The position numbers and the translations under genes are program-made. Source: Algoriphagus sp. AGSA1 (lineage in GTDB: Bacteria > Bacteroidota > Bacteroidia > Cytophagales > Cyclobacteriaceae). Taken from it: DNA of 64,000 nt. The notes under the pieces were generated by a model that saw nothing but the letters and a program-made list of their open reading frames with translations, was not told where the DNA came from and did not search any database. Each line of letters opens with the position of its first letter. The stretch's first letter is position 1. This document shows positions 19,572 through 28,050 of this stretch, piece by piece. The DNA lies in assembly GCF_021390545.1 (NCBI RefSeq), contig NZ_JAJUWR010000008.1, forward strand, positions 1-64,000. Reading direction: 5' to 3'.

Positions 19572-19641
19572 ACTAATCTTTGGAAAAATGACCAATCACA
19601 ACCTCTGAGAGATGAGCGGACAAGAATCCGGCGATCTTTCT

Positions 19642-19649
19642 TACTTTTG
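19642..19649 (+). promoter_or_regulatory. TAnnTTTG -7 box just before the RNA methyltransferase start
   Basis: TACTTTTG matches the Bacteroidota -7 consensus TAnnTTTG exactly and ends three bases before the ATG at 19653. If used, transcription would begin at or near the start codon. No convincing -33 TTTG is seen at the usual distance. Confidence 0.4.
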
Positions 19650-19652
19650 CGC

Positions 19653-20816
19653 ATGCTTGATTTTAATCTCAAAGGAAAAGTTTTTGTTACTTGTAAGGAC
19701 CGCTCGGTCTCATACTTGGAAAAGGAGGTCCGTGAACTTGGTTTCGTACCTGAATCTGTCTCCAGGACAGGCATAGAATTACGGGCAACCATGGAAGAGT
19801 GCATGGATCTAAACCTATACCTGCGCACGGCTTCCCAGGTACTGTATGAGATCAAATCTTTTTATCTGCGAAATGCAGATGATATCTACCGTAGATTCAA
19901 AGCCATTCCTTGGGAAGAGTACCTGGATGTGGACGGTTATTTCTCAGTGAATTCCGTGGCGGAGAATGAAAGCATCACGACTCCCTTGATCGTCAATGTA
20001 AAAGCCAAAGACGCCATTGTAGATCGATTTAGGGAACTGAGGGGCAGGAGACCTGATTCCGGATCGGATTTCAATGGCCTGGTCTTTCAGGTTTATTGGA
20101 AAGAAACCCAATGCTCGGTATATATCAACACCTCTGGGGATACACTGGCCAAGCACGGCTACCGAAAAATACCTGGAAAAGCCCCGATGATGGAAGCTTT
20201 GGCCGCGGCGACGATCTATGCTACCGAATGGAATACCCGAGTCCCTTTTATCAATCCCATGTGCGGATCGGGTACTTTGGCTATAGAAGCGGCACTGATG
20301 GCGACCAAGCGATATCCGGGATTGTACCGGGATGTTTATTCCTTCCAGCATATTTTAGGATATGATGAGGAGGCTTTTTTGGCTAAAAAGAGAAAGTTGG
20401 AAAGCAAAATCATGGAGCTTCCGGACTTGAAGATCATAGCCTCTGATATTTCCTTGCAGGCGATATCCTTTGCCCAGGAAAATGCAATAACCGCCGGAGT
20501 GGATCACATGATTGAGTTTCAGGTATGCGACTTTGCCGAAACAGAAATTCCAGAACGGCCACGGGGTGTTATCATGTTCAATCCCGAATATGGGGAAAGG
20601 CTAGGGGAGAATGAAGAACTCGAACTCACTTACAAGAGAATGGGGGATTTTCTGAAGCAGAAATGCGCTGGATACCGGGGCTATATTTTCACAGGAAATT
20701 TGGAATTGGCAAAAAAGATCGGACTGAAAGCTAACCGGCGGATAGAATTCTGGAATGGGACAATTGATTGCCGGTTGCTGAAGTATGAGCTTTATGAGGG
20801 GAAAAAAGAGGAATAG
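19653..20816 (+). CDS. THUMP-domain class I rRNA methyltransferase (RlmL/YpsC-like)
   Basis: This 387-residue SAM-dependent enzyme methylates a guanine N2, probably in 23S rRNA, as RlmL-N/YpsC-type proteins do. It has an N-terminal ferredoxin-like and THUMP region (about 1-155, with TGIELRATMEECMDLNLYLR), then the UPF0020 methyltransferase domain with PFINPMCGSGTLAIEAALMA, IIASDISLQAISFAQENA and the catalytic-loop segment MFNPEYGERLGE. The loop reads NPEY where many relatives read NPPY. I prefer the ATG at 19653 to an upstream TTG at 19647. The exact target base cannot be read from sequence. It is convergent with the DUF4301 gene. Confidence 0.85.
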   Translation: MLDFNLKGKVFVTCKDRSVSYLEKEVRELGFVPESVSRTGIELRATMEECMDLNLYLRTASQVLYEIKSFYLRNADDIYRRFKAIPWEEYLDVDGYFSVNSVAENESITTPLIVNVKAKDAIVDRFRELRGRRPDSGSDFNGLVFQVYWKETQCSVYINTSGDTLAKHGYRKIPGKAPMMEALAAATIYATEWNTRVPFINPMCGSGTLAIEAALMATKRYPGLYRDVYSFQHILGYDEEAFLAKKRKLESKIMELPDLKIIASDISLQAISFAQENAITAGVDHMIEFQVCDFAETEIPERPRGVIMFNPEYGERLGENEELELTYKRMGDFLKQKCAGYRGYIFTGNLELAKKIGLKANRRIEFWNGTIDCRLLKYELYEGKKEE

Positions 20817-20828
20817 GTGACCGAGCGG

Positions 20829-20936
20829 TAGTTTTCCCGCTGATTTTCGCTGATAATTATACGCAGACTAGGGCAGATTTAAAATTAGATCGGCGGGAAT
20901 CAGCGATTTTTTTTGCGTAAATCAGCGGGAAAACTA
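20829..20936. repeat. Long inverted repeat between convergent genes
   Basis: An 18-bp perfect arm at 829-846 of the 20-kb line (20829-20846, core TTTTCCCGCTGATTT) pairs with 20919-20936. Inside it a further AATCAGCG segment repeats. It fills the gap between the convergent methyltransferase and DUF4301 genes. Its left part resembles 37652-37702, so it belongs to a dispersed family rich in CGCTGAT and GCAGA words. Confidence 0.75.
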
Positions 20937-20940
20937 ACTT

Positions 20941-22452
20941 TTACTGATGTTCATCTCTCAATAGATCATTCACTGTTTTGACGGGATTGAAAGTGATCAA
21001 CGGCACCTCTACAAAAATCGTGTTCCAGCCTGCCATGGCTCCATTCCATAGTCCGGGCAATTCGAGAGCTTTAAGATCTTTGCCGCTTTTTGACTTTTCG
21101 GTGATAAAGCCGGTCATCATATCCCTGAATTCCAGCAGGTCAAAAGACTCTCCTTTATAGTTACGGGTGGCACAGACCAAGTCCACAGGATTGAAGTGGG
21201 TAGATGCATTGAAATGTTTTTTGGAAGCAGGATCGTTCAGATCAATCTGGGCCGTTTCCAAAATCTGGAGTGATTGGAATCCATCCTCTTCCTTTACCCA
21301 GAAAGGCCCTCCTCCAGGTTCTCCGGTGTTTTTCACCATCCCACAGATACGCATAGGTCTGTTAAGCTTCATTTTAAGAAATGCCGATTTCGCCTCTGAG
21401 GACAAAGATGGGAAATCCGCAGGTAATTTAGCCCCCAAATCCTCCGTGAATACCTTTTCCGCATGGTTTATAGATTCTACATCCGCCTGTTTGTCCAGGG
21501 TATGTAAGGCCTCAAACACCTTTTGCTGTACCTCCAAAAGCATTCCACCAATTGCCATTTTATAGTTTTTAGTCTCTGCTTTCAGTCGATCCGGTACCAC
21601 ATTGTCCACATTTTTGATAAAAATAAGATCGGCGGATACCTCATTCAGATTTTCCAACAAAGCTCCATGGCCTGCGGGGCGGAAGAGTATGCTCCCGTCA
21701 TCTTCTGTAAACGGGGTGTTATCCATATTCACCGCAATGGTATCGGTGGACTTTTTCTGCTGGGAATAACTGATGTCAAAGTCAACGCCATGCTCTTGCT
21801 CTATTTCAGGCAGAATTTGTTCGATTTCTTGTTTGAATTTTTCTATATGTTCTGGAGAAACCGTAAAGTGGATTTTCACCAAGGATCCTTTGCCGATGGC
21901 ATATTGTACACCTTCGATCAAGTGCTCGTATGCGGGGGTTCTGCGCCCGTCTTTATAACGGTGGAATTTAAGCAGGCCTTTTGGCAAATTGCCATAGCCA
22001 AGTCCCTCATCAAGAAGCAGAGCGGCCAGGATGCTTTTGTAGTCTTTGATGTCGAGCGCATGGCTGATGCTGCTGCCCTGCTTTTGTAATACCTGATCAA
22101 GGTCTTCATAGAAAGCAAACTTTTCTATGTTGTTCATGAATTTCTGCACAAAAGCGGAGTTGCTGAGGTCACCATCTCCTTCCAGAAACGCAAAAAGATC
22201 CTTAAACATTCTGGATGCCGCGCCACTTGCCGGGACGAACTTCACTACTTCTATCTGGGAAGCATTTTTAGGATAGGTTTTTCGATAATGCATCAAGTCC
22301 TTTTCGTTGAGTACTTTAATGCCGTCACCCACAGTGGCAGGAGCTGTAATGTCCAGAAAAGGAAAACCATTCTCGAAATGCTGTATCTGCTGAGCTACCG
22401 TTTCAGGGTTCATGCCCTGTTTTAAAATCTGCTGTTTTAAATGATTTTCCAT
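20941..22452 (-). CDS. DUF4301 family protein
   Basis: This 503-residue cytoplasmic protein matches the DUF4301 family known mainly from Bacteroidota. Typical segments are VKFVPASGAASRMFKDL (about 71-87), GKGSLVKIHFTVSPEH, ILFRPAGHGALLENLNEVSADLIFIKNVDNV and MRICGMVKNTGEPGGGPFW. The glycine-rich PASGAASRMFK and RPAGHGALL motifs recall sugar-nucleotidyltransferase-like loops (compare UDP-sugar pyrophosphorylases), which is my inference. No biochemical role is established to my knowledge. It has no close operon partner: 180 bp separate it from pxpC on the same strand. Confidence 0.85.
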   Translation of the reverse strand: MENHLKQQILKQGMNPETVAQQIQHFENGFPFLDITAPATVGDGIKVLNEKDLMHYRKTYPKNASQIEVVKFVPASGAASRMFKDLFAFLEGDGDLSNSAFVQKFMNNIEKFAFYEDLDQVLQKQGSSISHALDIKDYKSILAALLLDEGLGYGNLPKGLLKFHRYKDGRRTPAYEHLIEGVQYAIGKGSLVKIHFTVSPEHIEKFKQEIEQILPEIEQEHGVDFDISYSQQKKSTDTIAVNMDNTPFTEDDGSILFRPAGHGALLENLNEVSADLIFIKNVDNVVPDRLKAETKNYKMAIGGMLLEVQQKVFEALHTLDKQADVESINHAEKVFTEDLGAKLPADFPSLSSEAKSAFLKMKLNRPMRICGMVKNTGEPGGGPFWVKEEDGFQSLQILETAQIDLNDPASKKHFNASTHFNPVDLVCATRNYKGESFDLLEFRDMMTGFITEKSKSGKDLKALELPGLWNGAMAGWNTIFVEVPLITFNPVKTVNDLLRDEHQ

Positions 22453-22634
22453 AAGGTCAATTGTTAAAGTAAAAGTTCAAGATAATAGGCTTTGTGACTT
22501 TCCTCAAGCCTATACAGGTATTTTTTCCCAGAATAGTGAAGGGAAGTAAACCATTGGATGGGAGTACAATCTTCGGTCCAGTTGGAAAGGTTTAAAGTTC
22601 TCTGGCTTCTGTTTTTCAAAGGACAATCCTTGGA

Positions 22635-23507
22635 TCAAGGTAATTGCTTGAGCAGGAACCTTATTTTTTGACCAACTTTCTTTTGTGATAAAATCCACTG
22701 CCCATCCTCGGTCACCTGCAGAATTCGAGGATATCCTCCTGTAACCTGGGCATCTCTCATCAATATGATCAGTTTCCCCCCAGAGGTTAGCTGCACCGTG
22801 CCCGGAAAAACAGGGGCTGTAGCCATTTCTCGGATAGAGTTGGGCACTGGTTCATTTAATTGAATAGCCATTCTGTTTTTGAGGTTTGAAAGGGTGAAAT
22901 AGACGGATTCCACCAGCATTTGGGATTTCTTATCCATTTGCACCCATTCGGGACCGGGAAAGGCTTCTATTACTACCTCTTCTGCCCAATGGAGATTCCA
23001 TTTAGCCTTGGAAGCTGTACTTTCCGGTGCGAGAGGAAAGGAAAGGTAGGGGATTTGAGCTGCTTTTTTTGCATAAACTGAGGTTGTGATTCCCTGATAC
23101 CAACTTCTAGACCCCATGATTTCTTTACTTTGAATGCCTTGTTTGATGCCTAAATAGATCACAGCCCCTTGGTGAAATTCGCCTACTTCCAATAGGTCAC
23201 CTCTATGTATAGCCTGGATGCCGTAGCAGGAAATCTCCTGTCTATTCAACAGTACCTTGGCTTCCGCACCGGCAAGGCAAATGATAGTGGGGGAGCCAAA
23301 GCTAACCTTTAATCCGGGATTGCAGATTTCCAGGGCAGCATCAGAGGGATTGTTTTTCAAAAGATGATTTACCCAGAGTAATGCCCTCCTGTCCAGGGCG
23401 CCGGATAGGGGGACCCCATATTGGGCAAAACCCTTTCTCCCCAGATCCTGAACTGAGGTGCCGGGGGCTGTTTGTAGGATTGTCAGATATCCGATAGAAT
23501 CCCTCAT
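22635..23507 (-). CDS. pxpC: 5-oxoprolinase subunit PxpC
   Basis: PxpC (formerly KipA/biotin-dependent carboxyltransferase family) forms with PxpA and PxpB the ATP-dependent 5-oxoprolinase that opens 5-oxoproline to glutamate. The 290-residue protein starts with the family pattern ILQTAPGTSVQDLGRKGFAQYGVPLSGALD. Further segments are NPSDAALEI and PGTVQLTSGGKLIILMRDAQVTGGYPRI. It is the last gene of a pxpABC operon in which each start overlaps the preceding stop by 4 bp (ATGA), here at 23504-23507. Length is slightly short of the usual 300-330 residues but all core motifs are present. Confidence 0.92.
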   Translation of the reverse strand: MRDSIGYLTILQTAPGTSVQDLGRKGFAQYGVPLSGALDRRALLWVNHLLKNNPSDAALEICNPGLKVSFGSPTIICLAGAEAKVLLNRQEISCYGIQAIHRGDLLEVGEFHQGAVIYLGIKQGIQSKEIMGSRSWYQGITTSVYAKKAAQIPYLSFPLAPESTASKAKWNLHWAEEVVIEAFPGPEWVQMDKKSQMLVESVYFTLSNLKNRMAIQLNEPVPNSIREMATAPVFPGTVQLTSGGKLIILMRDAQVTGGYPRILQVTEDGQWILSQKKVGQKIRFLLKQLP

Positions 23508-24202
23508 GCTATGAATCCAAGGATTTTTGGTTGCATTTCCATCCGCTCAAATTCCCGCTCTGAAATAGGGATGAACTTTACTCTTTCTCCGATTGAAGCA
23601 AGGACAGGTATTTTCTTGGCCGGATCAAAAATCGATAAAGGCGTCTGGCCGATCAAATGCCAGCCTCCCGGACTAGAAGTGGGGTAAATTCCTGTTTGGG
23701 CTCCGCCGATAGCGACGGAGCCGGCCGGAACTACCCGGTCAGGAACACTTTTTCTCGGGGTGTTTAGATTTTCATTAAGTCCGTTCAAATACATGAACCC
23801 TGGTAAAAAACCGAAGAAATGTATGCGATAAAGCATTTGGGAATGCATGAATATCAGTTCTTCCCGAGAGATGTTTTTGTGCAGGGCCAAGGTGTCGAGA
23901 TCACGTCCTGTTGATGGGGAATAGCATACCGGGATGCTCCAGATTCTTTCCGGTAGTTTCCCGCAGAACCCTTCCTCTCTTATGGACATGACCCAGCGAT
24001 TGATCACAGCTGCTTCCAGAGGTTTTGAAAGTACCATGGCCAAGGTTTTATACCCCAACCTCAGTTCTTCTACCCAATTGTTAAATTCATGTTCGATCAA
24101 TTCTTTGAAACCCAGCTGCTGCTTAAGGAGATTGTCCGAAATGTCAGCGTCCCACATGAATTCATACAGCAAAGGGGTGATTCGCCTTACTTGGGGCTTC
24201 AC
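23504..24202 (-). CDS. pxpB: 5-oxoprolinase subunit PxpB
   Basis: PxpB (KipI/allophanate hydrolase subunit 1 family, cyclophilin-like fold) partners PxpC. The 232-residue protein has the family signatures IPVCYSPSTGRDLDTLA, FLPGFMYLNGLNENLNTPRK and the strongly conserved PAGSVAIGGAQTGIYPTSSPGGWHLIG. It overlaps both neighbours by 4 bp, so the three subunits are probably made in step. KipI-like roles in kinase inhibition are known only for Bacillus and are not implied by this context. Confidence 0.93.
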   Translation of the reverse strand: MKPQVRRITPLLYEFMWDADISDNLLKQQLGFKELIEHEFNNWVEELRLGYKTLAMVLSKPLEAAVINRWVMSIREEGFCGKLPERIWSIPVCYSPSTGRDLDTLALHKNISREELIFMHSQMLYRIHFFGFLPGFMYLNGLNENLNTPRKSVPDRVVPAGSVAIGGAQTGIYPTSSPGGWHLIGQTPLSIFDPAKKIPVLASIGERVKFIPISEREFERMEMQPKILGFIA

Positions 24203-24918
24203 GACCAGAATTTTTTTCGGATGAGCGGCAAAAAGTCAGCGATTCCGGGATTGTCACCATGAAAACATATGGTGTCGGCTTTTACGGGGAGCAATTTTCC
24301 TGAATCACTCTGGAGAAATCCTTTACCGAGTATTGTCTCTAAATGGGGTGTAATATCGGTCTCGGTCACCATATGGGAACCGAATACCGATCTGGGCACC
24401 AGCCGGTAAGTGTCGAGATATCTTCTGTCTCCGAATACTTCTACACGTTGCTTTAGACCTTTTTGAATGATATACTTCTCAAGTGCGGAATGAGGAGGGG
24501 CGAATATAGGAGTATTGTGAAAATAGGTGGCCATAAAATCTGTCAGACTGTCTGCCAGGTCTGGATTTGCTACAGCATCGTTATAGAGTGCCCCATGGAA
24601 TTTGATATGGTCCATGGGGAGCTCTGCTTTTTCAGCAAGCTGCTCGAATTTGAGAATCTGTATTAAAATTGACTTTTTCAAATCCTTGTCCTGGATTTTC
24701 ATTGTTTTTCTCCCAAAATTTTTTGGATCTGGATAGGAGGGGTGCGCACCTACATTTTTCTTATAGTATATAGCCAGAGCCAATGATTGACTGATGGACT
24801 CTTCATCCCCATAATGGCCTCCGCAGGCTATGCTGGCCGTATCTATGTAAGGAAAGACGAGCCTTTCGTCTGCTATCCCTTCGCCTAAGTCGCAGTTGAT
24901 TTCCGGAAGTTTACTCAT
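24199..24918 (-). CDS. pxpA: 5-oxoprolinase subunit PxpA (LamB/YcsF family)
   Basis: PxpA is the third subunit of the prokaryotic 5-oxoprolinase and carries the LamB/YcsF fold. The protein begins MSKLPEINCDLGEG, where NCDLGEG is the family hallmark. An ATG 15 bp upstream (24933) would add five residues. Other conserved segments are TASIACGGHYGDEESI, GAHPSYPD, VKFHGALYN-type (here IKFHGALYNDA) and the terminal TICFHGDNPG. It heads the pxpABC operon. The reverse-facing bTHX gene is about 140 bp upstream. About 239 residues is normal length. Confidence 0.94.
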   Translation of the reverse strand: MSKLPEINCDLGEGIADERLVFPYIDTASIACGGHYGDEESISQSLALAIYYKKNVGAHPSYPDPKNFGRKTMKIQDKDLKKSILIQILKFEQLAEKAELPMDHIKFHGALYNDAVANPDLADSLTDFMATYFHNTPIFAPPHSALEKYIIQKGLKQRVEVFGDRRYLDTYRLVPRSVFGSHMVTETDITPHLETILGKGFLQSDSGKLLPVKADTICFHGDNPGIADFLPLIRKKFWS

Positions 24919-25000
24919 GGTATTGAAGATCAATAATCCTGCTTAAACCCACAAGTAAAAACAGTTCTAATCCCAGATTTGCTGTCTAAAATGTAGTCGA

Positions 25001-25031
25001 TTGACATTTCCTGAACTTTTTGATAATTTCG
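25001..25031 (+). promoter_or_regulatory. Candidate promoter of the bTHX gene
   Basis: TTG at 25001-25003 and TAATTTCG at 25024-25031 are spaced by 20 bases, matching the Bacteroidota -33/-7 layout with one mismatch from TAnnTTTG. The ATG of the ribosomal protein gene is 28 bp downstream. Confidence 0.45.
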
Positions 25032-25058
25032 GAATTCATCAACTAACACTATATAACT

Positions 25059-25208
25059 ATGGGAAAAGGAGACATGAAGACCAAACGAGGCAAAGTGAAC
25101 AGAGGTACTTTTGGGGTCCGTCGGCCAAAACGGAAAATAAACAAGAAGGCTCTCACCGAGAGCTTGGATCCTAAAAAATCAAACACTCTTGACAACCCCG
25201 GCGGATAA
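25059..25208 (+). CDS. 30S ribosomal protein bTHX
   Basis: A 49-residue, strongly basic protein begins MGKGDMKTKRGKVNRGTFG and continues VRRPKRKINKK. This fits the bTHX family (MGKGDKKTRRGK...GTYGKRRP), small 30S proteins known from Thermus and widespread in Bacteroidota. It is too short for usual gene-length cut-offs. A promoter candidate lies upstream, and the stop codon falls inside the loop of an intrinsic terminator. The last third is acidic and polar (LTESLDPKK onward), longer than the Thermus peptide, as is common in this phylum. Confidence 0.88.
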   Translation: MGKGDMKTKRGKVNRGTFGVRRPKRKINKKALTESLDPKKSNTLDNPGG

Positions 25209-25220
25209 CCGGGGATTTTT
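25196..25220 (+). terminator. Terminator overlapping the bTHX stop codon
   Basis: The stem CCCCGG (25196-25201) with CCGGGG (25209-25214) has the loop CGGATAA that contains the TAA stop. It is followed by ATTTTT. Confidence 0.75.
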
Positions 25221-25228
25221 ATAAGCCT

Positions 25229-25738
25229 TTATAGGTTATTGTAATACTTGATCAGCTCATTGAGTTGTTTATAGTCCAGTTTTCCCTTGACCAGCTTGAG
25301 ATGATGGATGATAGCCAATGCTTTTTTCATCCTGCTTTCCGGATTTTTCACTTTGGTCACCGTATATACCATCATCCGTTGTTTTCCTGGGGTCAATGAC
25401 TGGAAGTACCTGGCCCCTTCTTCGTCCTGATCCATCAGTACCTGTAATTCTTCCGGCATTTCATGTCCATATTCGCTGTGGTCACGGTCTATTTTGACGG
25501 TAAAAGGAGTTTTTTCGTCTAAATTGAAACGGGATCTAAGGGATTGATTGACTAGGACATACCAGTATTCCTTAGCTTTCATCAGTGCCATATGGAATGG
25601 CCCTTCCCCTTTGATCCACACCAAGACCCGACGGTGTTTCTCATCCATCATCTGGGAAGAGATATCGTCAGCTACAGGAATATGGTATTGCCAATGATTA
25701 AACTCGAAAACCTCCAGTTTTCCATTGAATTCTATCAT
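25229..25738 (-). CDS. YdeI/OmpD-associated family protein with DUF1905 domain
   Basis: The 169-residue protein starting at 25738 has an N-terminal DUF1905 beta-barrel domain (MIEFNGKLEVFEFNHWQYHIPV to about residue 85). A C-terminal OmdA-like helical segment follows (EMPEELQVLMDQDEEGARYFQSL, about 95-165). An upstream ATG at 25792 would add 18 residues that do not fit the family. Function is unknown. Family names refer to bacteriocin protection or OmpD association in enterobacteria, which need not apply here. It is convergent with bTHX. Confidence 0.8.
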   Translation of the reverse strand: MIEFNGKLEVFEFNHWQYHIPVADDISSQMMDEKHRRVLVWIKGEGPFHMALMKAKEYWYVLVNQSLRSRFNLDEKTPFTVKIDRDHSEYGHEMPEELQVLMDQDEEGARYFQSLTPGKQRMMVYTVTKVKNPESRMKKALAIIHHLKLVKGKLDYKQLNELIKYYNNL

Positions 25739-25960
25739 AACACTGATTGTATAGTCATATCTATTCGGGAACAAATTAGCTTTTCCAAGCAAAATACCTA
25801 AATAGCGCTAGCTTGAAAATCACGGTATTGGGATTTTCCGGTGCATGGATAGAGGTCTCTTATCATCAAAAGCCTACTCTTGCTCAAAACCGCCCGCATA
25901 AGAAATAGACCAATCAAAATGACGGTTTTTGATTTATTGCCTGCGTTTTTCAGCATGCCC

Positions 25961-26042
25961 CAGATAAAGACGCAGATCCACACAGATTACAAGAAAAGAA
26001 AGTTTTTCTTTCATTTCCATAAGTGAAAAGCCAGTTCATGAA
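25961..26042. repeat. Dispersed repeat family 1, copy A
   Basis: This 82-bp segment aligns along its length with 33240-33322. Shared words include CAGATAA, GATCC/GATCA followed by CAGATTACA, GAAAAG, CTTTCATTTC and CCAGTTCAT. It lies upstream of the YdeI-like gene and touches the 3' end of the receiver-kinase gene. Confidence 0.65.
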
Positions 26043-26051
26043 TGTTTTAGG

Positions 26052-27497
26052 TCAGTCAGGAAGATTGAATATGATCAGGAAGGTAGTTCCTTTGCCTACT
26101 TCGCTTTTCACTCGGATGGAACCTCCGTGGCTTAATATGATATTCTGCGTATTGGTTAGTCCCAGGCCGGATCCTGTGGGCTTGCTGGTGAAAAACGGTT
26201 CAAAGAGCCGTTCCAGGTTTTCCTTAGGGATCCCCTCTCCATTGTCCTTAATCTCAATTCTACACTGATTTCCTTTGACACTGGTTCTAAGGAGTAGTTT
26301 GCCTGATTTTTCCGGCATCGCCTCAATTGCATTTACGATAAGGTTAATCAATGCGATTTTCACCTTTTCTCCATCTACTTTTATATCACAGATATCAGTC
26401 TGAAATTGTTTTTGTACACTTATGCCCTTTAATTCTATTCTATCCTTGGCATGCTCCAGGGCATCATCGAGCAAGGTGTTTATGGAGTGGCTTTTCGAAT
26501 CCAGCTCAGTAAATCTGGTGCTGTCCAAAAGCTGGGTAACCAAGTGGTTGATCCTGTCACAATTTCTCCGGATCACATCAATCAAGTCACCGCTTTCAGC
26601 GATGACTGATTCCGGAAGCTCCATATTGAGTTGGTCTGCGGAAAGAAGTATGGTAGTGAGTGGGTTTTTCACCTCATGTGCCAGAAGCCTGGCGATTCTT
26701 CCCGTTGAAGAGAACTTCTTTAGGTTCAGTTCCTCTTCTTCTTTGGCCTTGATAGCACTTAGATCTTTGATCAACACTTGAAAAATGTTGATGTCTTGCT
26801 TTACTATACTTATCAGACTGTTGATGGAATGCCCGTTTTCAATGGTCAAAAGTGCCTCCATGTCATAGAGCTCCTGACTATCGAAGAACAATCCTTCGAA
26901 TTCCCGGCGGGAAGATTCTTCCGGTAGTAAATCCTTAAAATAGAAGCTATTGCCGGATGTAGGGTCGTATGCCTTTTTTCCGAATTTTTTGAGAAAGGCC
27001 GGGTTTGCTTCCAAAATCTCCCCTTCACCACTCATTAGAAGAAATGGATCACTCGCCATTTCGAATATTGATCGGAACTTCCTTGCGGCATCGGCCAGAG
27101 ACTCCATCAAATGTGAATCCCGGATGGCGTATCTGAGTATTCTGTCCAGGGAATTCGCATCAAACTCCCCTTTGACCAGATAATCTGAGGCCCCGAGTGT
27201 AAGTGCTTCCCTATCGATATCCGAGGTGGCCATTCCCGTAAGCATGATTACGGGAGCATGTTTTCTGACCGATTTGATTTCCCTGATCAGCTCCAGACCG
27301 GTGTCCTTTCCCAAACGATAATCTACCAGATATACATCAAAGTTTTGATTTATTTTGGTAATTGCTTCTTCGAGACTGGTAGCTCCTTCTAGTTCATAGG
27401 TGGTATCAGCGATTTTTTTTAGAAGAGTGGAAACCAGAAAGAAATCATCCGGGTCATCATCTACATATAAAATCCTTATTTTTTCTTCAGTTATCAT
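26052..27497 (-). CDS. Receiver-PAS-histidine kinase (hybrid sensor kinase)
   Basis: The 481-residue cytoplasmic protein has an N-terminal receiver domain (about 7-125; acidic patch VDDDPDD, phospho-acceptor Asp59 in LVDYR, VMLTGMA-like TGMATSD). A PAS domain follows (about 140-250, AARKFRSIFEMASDPFLLMSGEG), then a HisKA dimerisation domain with LAHEVKNPLTTIL (His about 274) and a complete ATPase domain (NLIVNAIEAMP, DNGEGIP, GSGLGLT). No membrane segment is present. The order receiver-first suggests it takes a phosphoryl signal from another kinase. The gene follows a single-receiver gene (gap 8 bp), so the two are one operon. Confidence 0.92.
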   Translation of the reverse strand: MITEEKIRILYVDDDPDDFFLVSTLLKKIADTTYELEGATSLEEAITKINQNFDVYLVDYRLGKDTGLELIREIKSVRKHAPVIMLTGMATSDIDREALTLGASDYLVKGEFDANSLDRILRYAIRDSHLMESLADAARKFRSIFEMASDPFLLMSGEGEILEANPAFLKKFGKKAYDPTSGNSFYFKDLLPEESSRREFEGLFFDSQELYDMEALLTIENGHSINSLISIVKQDINIFQVLIKDLSAIKAKEEEELNLKKFSSTGRIARLLAHEVKNPLTTILLSADQLNMELPESVIAESGDLIDVIRRNCDRINHLVTQLLDSTRFTELDSKSHSINTLLDDALEHAKDRIELKGISVQKQFQTDICDIKVDGEKVKIALINLIVNAIEAMPEKSGKLLLRTSVKGNQCRIEIKDNGEGIPKENLERLFEPFFTSKPTGSGLGLTNTQNIILSHGGSIRVKSEVGKGTTFLIIFNLPD

Positions 27498-27505
27498 ACT
27501 TGGTT

Positions 27506-27955
27506 TTACGCTGGCAAAAGGACTGTTTTTGACCAGTAGTTTTCTATTTCCTCAGCTATTCGTACCAGTTCCTCAAAAGAACCAGGCTTGGTGATAAAAC
27601 TGCTTGATCCCATCTTGTAGGTGATTTTTATATCATCAGCACTGTTGGAAGTGGTGAAGATGATCACAGGAATGGATTTCAGATCTTCACAACTTTTTAT
27701 TTCGGCCAGAGCTGTCCTGCCATCTTTTCGGGGCATGTTGAGATCAAGCAGGATAATGTCAGGTTTAGGGTGTTTTGCCAAATCATCATAAGGGGCTGTG
27801 TGCCTCAGATATTTCAGTAAAGCTTCTCCGTCCTCTACGCAAGTGATTTTCTCTTTGGGCAAAGTTCTCTCGAAGGCTTTAAGGATTAATAGTTTATCGT
27901 CTTCATCGTCTTCTGCGACTAGGATTTGGATTGGTTTCTCGAAGGACATATGCAT
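27506..27955 (-). CDS. Single-domain response regulator (Rcp1-like)
   Basis: The protein consists of a receiver domain of about 140 residues with acidic residues AEDDEDD (14-20), phospho-acceptor Asp71 in LLDLNMPRKDGR, and the conserved Thr-Thr-Ser and Lys at FTTSNS and ITKPGSF. The insertion before the phospho-site (RHTAPYDDLAKHPKPD) is typical of the CheY-like proteins that pair with phytochrome-type kinases. There is no output domain. It sits upstream of the hybrid kinase and downstream of the CHASE3 kinase gene, 96 bp away, all on the minus strand. Starts at 27955 or 27949 are both possible. Confidence 0.9.
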   Translation of the reverse strand: MHMSFEKPIQILVAEDDEDDKLLILKAFERTLPKEKITCVEDGEALLKYLRHTAPYDDLAKHPKPDIILLDLNMPRKDGRTALAEIKSCEDLKSIPVIIFTTSNSADDIKITYKMGSSSFITKPGSFEELVRIAEEIENYWSKTVLLPA

Positions 27956-28050
27956 ATAGTCTTTGCCAAAGAATGGTTAAAATTGTCCTGAAAAGATAAG
28001 CACGATTTTAGGAATAAAATACTGGTCTTAAAATTACCGACAAACTGAGT

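Noticed and set aside
22510..22698. A 62-codon minus-strand frame overlapping the 3' end of pxpC
   Set aside because: It is in another frame of a well-supported gene for a third of its length and shows no family match.
25798..25983. A 61-codon minus-strand frame upstream of the YdeI-like gene
   Set aside because: Composition and length fit chance, and it overlaps the dispersed repeat.
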